Shown here: positions 1-6,148 of the stretch, piece by piece
Numbering within the stretch: the stretch's first letter is position 1
Layout: each line of letters starts with the position of its first letter
DNA from: Gallionella sp. UBA4121
GTDB lineage: Bacteria > Pseudomonadota > Gammaproteobacteria > Burkholderiales > Gallionellaceae
Direction of reading: 5' to 3'
NCBI GenBank assembly: GCA_002381565.1
Contig: DFWZ01000033.1
Location: 1-12,430, forward strand
Length of the DNA stretch: 12,430 nt
The notes under the pieces: generated by a model
What the model was told of the DNA's origin: nothing
Seen by the model: only the letters and a program-made list of their open reading frames with translations
Databases searched by the model: none
Program-made: the position numbers and the translations under genes

Positions 1-182
1 TGGGTTTGCATCTGCCGCTGGACAGCGCAAAAACACTCAACGGCCTGATACTCGATCATCTCGAAGATATTCCGGAAACCGGCACCAGCCTGAAAATTGC
101 CGGCTACCCTATCGAAATCATCCAGACTCAGGATCGCATCGTCAAGGTAGTCCGCCTTTTTCCACAAATTAATCAGCGGTGA
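1..182 (+). CDS. CorC/HlyC-family transporter, C-terminal end (partial)
   Basis: The gene enters from the left edge in frame 3 and stops at TGA 180-182; about 59 residues are visible. They read GLHLPLDSAKTLNGLILDHL, then an acidic EDIPETGTSL stretch, IAGYPIEI, and a closing IVKVVRLFPQ strand. This is the pattern of the CorC_HlyC (transporter-associated) domain that ends CNNM/CorC-type membrane proteins, which are linked to magnesium/cobalt export or resistance. The membrane and CBS domains expected upstream lie outside the window, so the exact subfamily cannot be set. The stop codon is embedded in the first repeats of the heptamer element that fills the gap to pilC. Confidence 0.75.
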   Translation, partial: GLHLPLDSAKTLNGLILDHLEDIPETGTSLKIAGYPIEIIQTQDRIVKVVRLFPQINQR

Positions 183-298
183 GTGGAGCACTCGCAAGGG
201 GTGGGCCGTGCGGTACCCGCAGCTAAAGCAGCGACCGCTACGCTCAGTCATGAGTAGATCGTGGCAAAACTTACCCCACTCACTACTTACCACTCCCC
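178..298. repeat. Heptamer-repeat element 1, between corC and pilC
   Basis: The right arm (271-298) divides into four consecutive 7-mers: TTACCCC, ACTCACT, ACTTACC, ACTCCCC. The left arm starts at the corC stop codon; GTGAGTGGAG (179-188) matches the reverse complement of 274-283 at 9 of 10 positions, and a further G-rich stretch, GGGGTGGG, lies at 198-205. The core between the arms holds a small perfect hairpin (TGCGG / CCGCA, near 209-221) and CAGCGACCGCT (229-239). The element at 1585-1686 has the same plan. No function is known to me; it could be a dispersed non-coding repeat or a structured mRNA spacer. Confidence 0.5.
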
Positions 299-328
299 AT
301 TTCATCCGCTTTACAAGAGACTGAAAGC

Positions 329-343
329 TCGGCATGATGCCGA
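329..343. repeat. Short palindrome in the pilC leader
   Basis: TCGGCAT and ATGCCGA are perfect inverted arms around a central G, 26 bases before the pilC ATG. As RNA it would form a 5-bp stem with a 5-nt loop; as DNA it could be a dimeric repressor or activator site. Nothing else supports either role. Confidence 0.3.
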
Positions 344-368
344 CCAACAGCAACTCAGAGGATACCTT

Positions 369-1580
369 ATGGCTGTCGCACCCACCAAACCGAAAGAATA
401 TACCTATAGCTGGGAAGGGAAAGACAAATCCGGCAAATTCGTCAAAGGCGAGACGCGCTCAGTTGGCGTAGCCAACTTGTCCGCCCAGCTGCGTCGCCAG
501 GGCATCAACGCCACCAAGATCAAACGCACGCGCAGCAGTTCAAAGGCGATCACCCAAAAAGATATCACCCTGTTCACCCGGCAACTTGCCACCATGCTAA
601 AAGCCGGCGTACCGCTGCTGCAATCATTCGACATCGTGGGCAAGGGACACCACAATCCTTCCGTATCGAAACTGCTGTTTTCCATCAAGACCGATATTGA
701 AACCGGCAGCAGCCTGCAACAAGCCTTTAAAAAACATCCCCTGTATTTCGATGATCTGTACTGCAATCTGATCGGTGCGGGTGAGTCTGCGGGTATTCTG
801 GACAGCCTGCTCGAGCGCCTGGCAACCTATCAGGAAAAGATTCTGGCCATCAAGAGCAAAATCAAATCAGCCCTGTTCTACCCGGTTTCCATTATCGTCG
901 TTGCCTTCATCATCACCGCCGTGATCATGATTTTCGTGATCCCTGCATTCAAGGAACTGTTCTCAAGCTTCGGCGCAGACTTGCCCGCCCCGACGCTTTT
1001 TATCATGGCTATTTCCGATTTCTTTGTCTCCTATTGGTGGGCTATTTTTGGCGGCATAGGCGGCGGACTGTATACGTTCTTCTATTTCTGGAAACGCAGC
1101 AGACCCATGCAGCATTTCATGGACAGACTGCTGCTCAAATTGCCCGTATTTGGCGAGCTGATCAGGAAGGCCACCATCGCGCGCTGGAGCCGCACACTTT
1201 CCACCATGTTTGCGGCCGGCGTACCGCTGGTCGAAGCCTTCAATTCGGTTGCTGGGGCGGCGGGCAATGCCGTGTATTTTGATGCCACCAAGAGCATTCA
1301 GCGCGAAGTCAGTACCGGCAACAGTCTGACTTCAGCCATGCAAAACACCGAGGTTTTCCCCAGCATGGTGATCCAGATGGTGTCTATCGGTGAAGAAGCC
1401 GGCTCACTGGATGCCATGCTCTCCAAGGTTGCCGACTTTTACGAAGCCGAAGTGGATGATGCCGTCGAAGCGCTGTCCAGCCTGATGGAGCCTATCATCA
1501 TGGTGGTGCTCGGCACATTGATCGGCGGCATGGTCATCGCGATGTATCTGCCTATATTCAAAATGGGCCAGGTCGTTTAA
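369..1580 (+). CDS. pilC: Type IV pilus inner-membrane platform protein PilC
   Basis: PilC is the polytopic platform of the type IV pilus machine; it couples the assembly and retraction ATPases to pilin addition and removal at the inner membrane. The 403-residue product has the family's two GspF/T2SF domains. The first, about 67-190, contains FTRQLATMLKAGVPLLQSFD and GAGESAG. The second, about 270-392, repeats the plan with ARWSRTLSTMFAAGVPLVEA and SIGEEAGSL. Hydrophobic segments lie near 172-192, 222-240 and 374-394. ATG 369 is preferred because AGAGGA sits 7-12 bases ahead and the resulting length is typical. An in-frame GTG at 261 would add 36 residues encoded by the repeat element and has no family support. 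No pilB is adjacent, so the assembly ATPase gene must lie elsewhere, possibly beyond corC. Confidence 0.95.
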   Translation: MAVAPTKPKEYTYSWEGKDKSGKFVKGETRSVGVANLSAQLRRQGINATKIKRTRSSSKAITQKDITLFTRQLATMLKAGVPLLQSFDIVGKGHHNPSVSKLLFSIKTDIETGSSLQQAFKKHPLYFDDLYCNLIGAGESAGILDSLLERLATYQEKILAIKSKIKSALFYPVSIIVVAFIITAVIMIFVIPAFKELFSSFGADLPAPTLFIMAISDFFVSYWWAIFGGIGGGLYTFFYFWKRSRPMQHFMDRLLLKLPVFGELIRKATIARWSRTLSTMFAAGVPLVEAFNSVAGAAGNAVYFDATKSIQREVSTGNSLTSAMQNTEVFPSMVIQMVSIGEEAGSLDAMLSKVADFYEAEVDDAVEALSSLMEPIIMVVLGTLIGGMVIAMYLPIFKMGQVV

Positions 1581-1584
1581 AACA

Positions 1585-1686
1585 GGATTGAGGAACGAGG
1601 AATGTGGATCGAGTAAGAATCAGCGCTCCGCTTTTGACTTTCCCTCAATCCCCACTCCTCAATCTTCAATCCTCAATCCTCAATCC
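1585..1686. repeat. Heptamer-repeat element 2, between pilC and pilD
   Basis: The right arm (1645-1686) is six back-to-back 7-mers: TCAATCC, CCACTCC, TCAATCT, then TCAATCC three times. The left arm (1585-1612) is four 7-mers in the opposite sense: GGATTGA, GGAACGA, GGAATGT, GGATCGA. The 32-bp core carries CAGCGCTCCGCT (1621-1632), close to CAGCGACCGCT in element 1. The left arm starts 4 bases after the pilC stop and the right arm ends 3 bases before the pilD ATG. In mRNA the arms could pair into a long imperfect hairpin. The 7-bp units recall the short tandem (STRR) heptamers described in cyanobacteria, but relatedness is not implied. Confidence 0.7.
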
Positions 1687-1689
1687 GAC

Positions 1690-2559
1690 ATGTCTGAATT
1701 ATTCCAACTTCTCGAATCGTCGCCGCTCATATTTACCGGTGTGTGCGCTGTTTTAGGTTTGCTGGTCGGCAGTTTTCTGAACGTGGTGATCCATCGTTTA
1801 CCAAAAATGCTGGAACGGGACTGGCATGCGCAGTGCGCCGAGCTGCGCGGTGAAGAAACCGCACCAGGCGAACCCTATAATCTCCTGACGCCCCGCTCCG
1901 CCTGTCCGCATTGCCATCACGCCATCAGCGCGCTGGAAAACATCCCTGTCCTGAGTTACCTGCTGTTGCGCGGCAAGTGCCGTGGCTGTGGCGCCGCCAT
2001 TTCTTTGCGCTATCCGGTCATCGAGGCCATCAGCGGAATCCTGTGCGGATTTGCGGCCTGGCATTTCGGATTCGGACTGGCCGCCGTTGGCGCAATTCTG
2101 CTTATATGGGCTCTGCTCGCCCTCACCGCGATAGACTTCGATACACAGTTGCTGCCGGACGACATCACGCTGCCGCTGATCTGGATCGGGCTGCTTTTCA
2201 ATCTTTACGGTACGTTCACCACGCTGCATGATGCGGTGCTCGGCGCAATCGCAGGCTATATCGCGCTCTGGGCAGTGTACTGGCTGTTCAAGCTTGCCAC
2301 CGGCAAGGAGGGCATGGGTTACGGCGATTTCAAACTGCTAGCCGCCCTGGGTGCATGGCTGGGCTGGCAATTGCTGCCGCTGATCATCATCCTGTCATCG
2401 CTGGTCGGCGCGGTTATCGGCATCACCCTGATCGTTGCAGTCAAACGCGGCCGCGACATCCCTATCCCGTTCGGCCCTTATCTGGCGGGCGGCGGCCTGA
2501 TCGCACTGTTCTGGGGACAAACACTGACGCAAAATTATCTGCAACTGCTGGCACAATGA
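1690..2559 (+). CDS. pilD: Prepilin peptidase / N-methyltransferase PilD
   Basis: PilD cleaves the leader of type IV prepilins and pseudopilins at the cytoplasmic face of the inner membrane and N-methylates the new N-terminus. The 289-residue product shows the full family plan. GSFLNVVIHRLP (27-38) follows the first membrane helix. The cytoplasmic loop has the zinc tetracysteine pairs CPHC (C72, C75) and CRGC (C97, C100). The aspartyl-protease residues are D149 in AIDFDTQLLPD and D213 in GYGDFK. Several further helices follow, and FGPYLAGGG (261-269) is typical. ATG 1690 gives the normal length; a TTG at 1588 would translate the repeat element and is rejected. The ATG has no Shine-Dalgarno sequence because heptamer repeats run up to 3 bases before it. 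The stop overlaps the coaE start. Confidence 0.95.
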   Translation: MSELFQLLESSPLIFTGVCAVLGLLVGSFLNVVIHRLPKMLERDWHAQCAELRGEETAPGEPYNLLTPRSACPHCHHAISALENIPVLSYLLLRGKCRGCGAAISLRYPVIEAISGILCGFAAWHFGFGLAAVGAILLIWALLALTAIDFDTQLLPDDITLPLIWIGLLFNLYGTFTTLHDAVLGAIAGYIALWAVYWLFKLATGKEGMGYGDFKLLAALGAWLGWQLLPLIIILSSLVGAVIGITLIVAVKRGRDIPIPFGPYLAGGGLIALFWGQTLTQNYLQLLAQ

Positions 2560-3218
2560 TCGCCCCATCGGCCCGGCCTATGACTGGCTCAACTCACAAA
2601 ACACTGTGCATAGGTCTGACCGGCGGAATAGGTTGCGGGAAAAGCACTGTCGCACGACTGTTTGAAGAGCTGGGCGCTGTCATCATCGACGCGGATTTGA
2701 TCTCGCATCAGCTAACCCGGGCCGGCGGACAGGCCATACCGCCAGTCCGGGCCGCCTTTGGTGCAGCTTACCTCACGCCCGCGGGGGCGCTGGATCGCGC
2801 CCGGATGCGCCAGCTGATCGTTGCCGATGCCGATGCCAGGCGCAAGCTGGAAAATATCCTGCATCCGCTGATACTGGATCTGTGCGAAACACGGCTGCTG
2901 GCCGACAGCAGCGCACCCTACATCATCCTGATGGCACCCTTGCTGCTGGAGTGCCCGGAATTTTTGAAACTGGTTCAGCGCGTATTACTGGTTGATTGCA
3001 CCGGACAAAACCAGATTGCGCGTGTCATGCAGCGCAGCGGGCTAACAGAACCGGAAATCCGTGCAATTATCGCGCTGCAGCTACCCCAATCGGAACGCCT
3101 GGCACGTGCGGATGACGTCATTCAGAATGACGGTGCATGCGATGATTTGAAGAATCAGGTAGCCGCCTTGCATCGATACTATCTGGGCATAAGCAACAAC
3201 CATTTGACGGCGGGCTGA
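2556..3218 (+). CDS. coaE: Dephospho-CoA kinase
   Basis: CoaE phosphorylates the 3'-hydroxyl of dephospho-CoA, the final step of coenzyme A synthesis. From ATG 2556 the product has 220 residues. The P-loop GGIGCGKST is at 23-31, DADLISHQL at 45-53 is the usual substrate-side motif, APLLLE (127-132) corresponds to the family's VPLLFE, and ADDVIQNDG (185-193) matches the C-terminal AD-VI-N-G signature. ATG 2556 overlaps the pilD stop as ATGA, implying translational coupling. A second ATG at 2580 (212 residues) also fits the family length of about 200, and neither start has a clear Shine-Dalgarno sequence. In E. coli coaE likewise neighbours zapD, yacG and pilus-type genes. Confidence 0.95.
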   Translation: MIAPSARPMTGSTHKTLCIGLTGGIGCGKSTVARLFEELGAVIIDADLISHQLTRAGGQAIPPVRAAFGAAYLTPAGALDRARMRQLIVADADARRKLENILHPLILDLCETRLLADSSAPYIILMAPLLLECPEFLKLVQRVLLVDCTGQNQIARVMQRSGLTEPEIRAIIALQLPQSERLARADDVIQNDGACDDLKNQVAALHRYYLGISNNHLTAG

Positions 3219-3277
3219 TATTCAATATATCTTCCGTCCCTAATAACTATTTTAATTGTATACCAGGCAATAACGAC

Positions 3278-4039
3278 GTGATCAGTTACGAATTCCCGCT
3301 CAATGAAAAGGTACGCACCTGGTTGCGACTTGAGGATTTGTTCGCGCGCATGAATTATTTCCTGGACTGCGAACTCAGCATGGAACACCATGTTGCGCTC
3401 ACGACGCTCTTTGAAATTCATGAAGTCGCCAGCCGCCCCGACCTCAAATCTGAATTATTACAGGAACTGGAACGACAGAAGCGTGCGCTAGCCAGCCTGC
3501 ACAATAATCCTGCCATTTCTGAACAGGCACTGGATAGCGTCTTGAACGAGCTTGAACAAGCCGCGGCTAACCTGCTCGCCATGACCGGAAAGGCTGGCAT
3601 GATACTGCGCGAGAACGAATGGCTGATGGGTATCAAGCAACGCGCCAGCATGCCGGGCGGCACTTGCCAGTTCGACCTGCCATCCTATCATTACTGGCAG
3701 CAGCAACCGGCCAGCCTGCGCCGCGCAAACCTGAAAGAATGGCTCTCTCCCCTGCTGCCGATCAGCACGGCGATCAATATGTTGCTGAACCTGTTACGCG
3801 AGAATGGCCGGAAAATCAGTTTCACCGCTCATCGAGGTACCTTCCAGCAGATGCAGGGCGGGCGGGCCGCACTCTTGCTGCGCGTCAGTTTACGTTCGGA
3901 TTTGGCCTGCATCCCGGAGCTCGGCGCCAACAAGTATGCGATCAATATTCGCTTCATCGCCGCCAACTATGAAGCAAAAACCTCACTGTTTGAACAAGAC
4001 GTGCCATTCGACCTGACTTTTTGCACCCTCACATCGTGA
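3278..4039 (+). CDS. zapD: Cell division protein ZapD (FtsZ-bundling factor)
   Basis: ZapD binds the C-terminal tail of FtsZ and cross-links filaments of the cytokinetic ring. The 253-residue product is close to the E. coli length (247), and its start, FPLNEKVRTWLRLEDLF, matches the E. coli N-terminus (PLNEK-RTWLR). NMLLNLLRENG and the C-terminal beta-rich half also fit. The start is GTG 3278 with a weak AGG at 3264-3266 upstream. The 59-bp gap from coaE is AT-rich and might hold a promoter, although I found no convincing pair of hexamers. The last codons overlap the yacG start. No FtsZ gene is in the window; ftsZ usually lies just beyond lpxC. Confidence 0.92.
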   Translation: MISYEFPLNEKVRTWLRLEDLFARMNYFLDCELSMEHHVALTTLFEIHEVASRPDLKSELLQELERQKRALASLHNNPAISEQALDSVLNELEQAAANLLAMTGKAGMILRENEWLMGIKQRASMPGGTCQFDLPSYHYWQQQPASLRRANLKEWLSPLLPISTAINMLLNLLRENGRKISFTAHRGTFQQMQGGRAALLLRVSLRSDLACIPELGANKYAINIRFIAANYEAKTSLFEQDVPFDLTFCTLTS

Positions 4040-4236
4040 ACACCTCCAAATCAGCGCCTCTTGTCACCTGCCCGCACTGCGGCCGGGAATCCCTCTGGGA
4101 TACCAAAAACCCTTTCCGCCCGTTTTGCTGCGAGCGATGCAAGATGATAGACCTTGGAAAATGGGCGGACGAAGAGTTCCGCGTAGCCCTCCCTGAAGAT
4201 GAACAGGAATTCAGTCAGCCGCCTTACCAGGCCTGA
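4036..4236 (+). CDS. yacG: DNA gyrase inhibitor YacG (zinc-ribbon protein)
   Basis: YacG is a small protein that binds GyrB and blocks gyrase activity. The 66-residue product carries the four zinc cysteines as CPHC (C12, C15) and C31-X3-C35 inside NPFRPFCCERC, followed by MIDLGKWADEEFR, almost as in E. coli (SPFRPFC--RC--IDLG-WA-EE-R). An extra cysteine at C32 is noted. The chosen GTG 4036 overlaps the zapD stop as GTGA, suggesting coupled translation; TTG 4021 would add five residues. The gene ends inside the 3' end of the convergent Nudix gene (13-bp overlap), leaving no room for a separate terminator. Confidence 0.93.
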   Translation: MNTSKSAPLVTCPHCGRESLWDTKNPFRPFCCERCKMIDLGKWADEEFRVALPEDEQEFSQPPYQA

Positions 4237-5180
4237 CGCAGCAGTGAAACCCCATGAGCCCCCTGCCGCCAGGCAGTGATCATGTCGGCATCAGTGAGCC
4301 CACCCAGCGCATACACAGGGATGGATGAGCCTGCCGCCAGAGCTGCAAAGCTCTCCCACCCCAGGGTTGCGGCGCCCGGATGGCTCCTGGTCGGCAGCAC
4401 CGGACTCAACACCGCAAAATCGCAGCCCAGCCTTTGTGCATGAAGCAACTCCTCTGCAGAATGACAGGAAGCCGCGCACCACGCCACGCCAGGGCGCTCA
4501 GCGCACCCGGCAAGCTGGCTTGACGTCAGTTGCACACCGTCCGCACCGACCTGCTGCGCCAGCGTCACATCACCGTTGATTAGCACCTTCGCGCCGCTGG
4601 CATGCGCCATTGCCACGACACGCCGCGCCAGTTCGCGCAGCTCATCGCGGGCAAGATTTTTCTCGCGCAACTGAATCAGCCGCAACCCTGCATCAAGCCT
4701 TGCTTGCAGCCTTGCCAGAAACGCTTCCACACCCAGCTCCGCTGCATTGCTGATCGCATACAAAGACGGCAGCTCCAGCGCCCGCAGAACAGGCGCATTG
4801 GCCGGCAACACGGGGGTGACGGTCACCTCGCCCGCCCTCTGCCAGGCGAACTGCTGTCCCTCATGCGGATACAACTCGCCGCGCCACCCGGTGACCCGAA
4901 AAAAACTCAGGCGCACCGTGGCATGCGGATAGTTGAAAACGCGTGTGATCCAGGGATAGGCGGTCACGACCTCTATTCCCAGTTCCTCTTTCAGTTCGCG
5001 AACCAAGGCATCGTGCGCCGTCTCGCCTGCCTCAATTTTGCCGCCCGGGAACTCCCAGTAGCCCGCCCATGGCTTGCCTGCGGGGCGCTGCGCCAGCAGG
5101 AAAGTGCCGTCCGATTTCTCTAATACCGCTGCCGCGACCTCGATCACGTTGGTTTTTTCTATCGAATTATTCAATGCCAC
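4224..5180 (-). CDS. Nudix hydrolase (MutT-like) fused to a ThiE/TenI-like domain
   Basis: The N-terminal half (about 12-135) is a MutT-type Nudix domain, a family that hydrolyses oxidised nucleotides such as 8-oxo-dGTP. AQRPAGKPWAGYWEFPGGK leads into the Nudix box, which starts at G47 and has E53 and REL-KEE-G at 61-68. The C-terminal half (about 139-318) is a TIM-barrel of the thiamine phosphate synthase family, with LIQLREKNL (168-176), VGADGVQL (211-218), SPVLPTRSHPG (259-269) and PVYALGGL (288-295). Several ThiE residues differ: IND is ING, HLGQ is QLTS, and TK is SH, so synthase activity is doubtful. This fusion is common in beta- and gammaproteobacteria. The start is GTG 5180; the AGG just before it is too close to be an ideal ribosome-binding site. 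It is last in the secA-argJ run and sits beside yacG, as mutT does in E. coli. Confidence 0.88.
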   Translation of the reverse strand: MALNNSIEKTNVIEVAAAVLEKSDGTFLLAQRPAGKPWAGYWEFPGGKIEAGETAHDALVRELKEELGIEVVTAYPWITRVFNYPHATVRLSFFRVTGWRGELYPHEGQQFAWQRAGEVTVTPVLPANAPVLRALELPSLYAISNAAELGVEAFLARLQARLDAGLRLIQLREKNLARDELRELARRVVAMAHASGAKVLINGDVTLAQQVGADGVQLTSSQLAGCAERPGVAWCAASCHSAEELLHAQRLGCDFAVLSPVLPTRSHPGAATLGWESFAALAAGSSIPVYALGGLTDADMITAWRQGAHGVSLLRQAW

Positions 5181-5190
5181 ACCTAAAATA

Positions 5191-5246
5191 TTAAAACCAG
5201 ATCAAAAGCAACTTCGCCGGGGGCAGACTGGCGGTGTTGGTTTTAA
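5191..5246. repeat. 9-bp inverted repeat in the leader of the Nudix/ThiE gene
   Basis: TTAAAACCA (5191-5199) and TGGTTTTAA (5238-5246) are perfect inverted copies 38 bases apart. Between them CGCC (5215-5218) and GGCG (5230-5233) could form a smaller inner stem. The structure lies wholly between the ATPase stop and the Nudix GTG start, so a transcript of the minus strand would carry it as a leader hairpin. Function unknown. Confidence 0.4.
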
Positions 5247-5250
5247 CTGG

Positions 5251-5271
5251 ATTCCGGGTCAAGCCCGGAAT
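5251..5271. repeat. REP-like palindrome overlapping the ATPase stop codon
   Basis: ATTCCGGG (5251-5258) and CCCGGAAT (5264-5271) form a perfect 8-bp stem around TCAAG. With its flanks (TGG before, GACG after) it resembles the widespread proteobacterial dispersed palindrome of the form GGATTCCGGG...CCCGGAATGAC. The TCA in the loop (5259-5261) is the TGA stop of the minus-strand ATPase gene, and the right arm encodes its last residues. It could also slow or end transcription between the ATPase and Nudix genes, but no T-run follows it. Confidence 0.75.
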
Positions 5272-6125
5272 GACGAACGACCGCACCAGTCCTTCGCAAA
5301 CTGCCCCGCCACGCGTCCGCTGCGCGAGCCGCGCGACAGCGACCATTGCAGCGCAGCACGCCGCACTTCATCGGTCATGCCCTGCTGCCAGCCGTGGTGT
5401 TCCAGCCAGCGGCAGGCGATCGCCAGATATTCGTCCTGACTGAACGGGTAGAAGGAAATCCACAGCCCGAATCGTTCGGATAACGAGACTTTTTCCTCTA
5501 TAGCCTCCGCCGGATGGATTTCATCGCCGACAGATTTGCTCGCCAGATTGTCAGACATGTAGTCCGGCATCAGGTGGCGGCGATTCGAGGTGGCGTAGAT
5601 CAGGAGATTATCGGAGAACGCTACCAGATCGCCGTCGAGCGCGGCTTTCAGCGTCTGGTAGCCTGCCTCATCCGCATTGAATGACAGGTCATCGCAATAC
5701 AGGATGAAGCGCTCAGACCTGCCCTGTACCAGACCCACGATCAGCGGCAGGTCAACCAGCCCCAGCTTGTCGATCTGGATCACGCGCAAGCCGCTTGCGG
5801 AATATTCATTCAACAACGCTTTCACCAGAGACGACTTGCCGGTGCCGCGCGCGCCGGAGAGCAGCACGTTGTTCGCCGTGCCGCCTTTTACAAACTGAAG
5901 CGTGTTCTGCCCGATGCGCCGTTTCTGATCGTCGATGCCGAGCAGGTCGGATAACGCGATACGCTGAAAATTTGCAACCGGGTGCAGGGTGCGCTGGCTA
6001 TGATCCCAGCGAAAGGCTGCCGCCGCCTGCCAGTCGGGTTCTTTGACCTGTGAACCTGGCAGGATGCCTTCCAGACGGGACAACAGCCCTTCTGCACGGG
6101 TGAGGAATTGATCGAGTTTGTCCAT
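5259..6125 (-). CDS. DUF815-type AAA ATPase, function unknown
   Basis: This 288-residue product resembles the DUF815 (COG2607) family of single-domain AAA ATPases. Walker A is GARGTGKSS (91-99), Walker B is FILYCDDL (140-147), and a sensor-like strand reads LIYATSNRRHLMPD (175-188). The EKVSLSERFGLWISFYPFSQDEYL stretch (211-233) follows and carries conserved arginine and aromatic positions. The C-terminus GRVAGQFAKDW is the normal end; the extra CGRSSFRA comes partly from the REP-like palindrome. ATG 6125 is chosen because an upstream in-frame start at 6206 would overlap argJ. It lies 23 bp after argJ, so the two are probably cotranscribed. The family has no firm biochemical role that I know of. 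Confidence 0.88.
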   Translation of the reverse strand: MDKLDQFLTRAEGLLSRLEGILPGSQVKEPDWQAAAAFRWDHSQRTLHPVANFQRIALSDLLGIDDQKRRIGQNTLQFVKGGTANNVLLSGARGTGKSSLVKALLNEYSASGLRVIQIDKLGLVDLPLIVGLVQGRSERFILYCDDLSFNADEAGYQTLKAALDGDLVAFSDNLLIYATSNRRHLMPDYMSDNLASKSVGDEIHPAEAIEEKVSLSERFGLWISFYPFSQDEYLAIACRWLEHHGWQQGMTDEVRRAALQWSLSRGSRSGRVAGQFAKDWCGRSSFRA

Positions 6126-6148
6126 GACAGCTTTGCCGCGCAACAAGT

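Noticed and set aside
261..368. GTG start adding 36 residues to PilC
   Set aside because: The extra residues come from the repeat element and leader, the family length fits ATG 369, and that ATG has the better ribosome-binding site.
1588..1689. TTG start adding 34 residues to PilD
   Set aside because: The extension is a translation of heptamer repeats; PilD families begin near ATG 1690.
3219..3277. Promoter in the AT-rich coaE-zapD gap
   Set aside because: TATAC-like and TTAAT-like runs occur, but no -35/-10 pair with 16-18 bp spacing is convincing.
4602..5123. 173-codon plus-strand open frame opposite the Nudix/ThiE gene
   Set aside because: Its composition is that of an antisense shadow and the opposite strand has clear Nudix and ThiE motifs.
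5181..5258. Possible TPP riboswitch before the Nudix/ThiE gene (minus strand reads TTGATCTGGTT)
   Set aside because: The short match resembles the TPP element's CTGATCTGG segment, but the CTGAGA box, the following ACC-AGCG part and the needed stems are absent.
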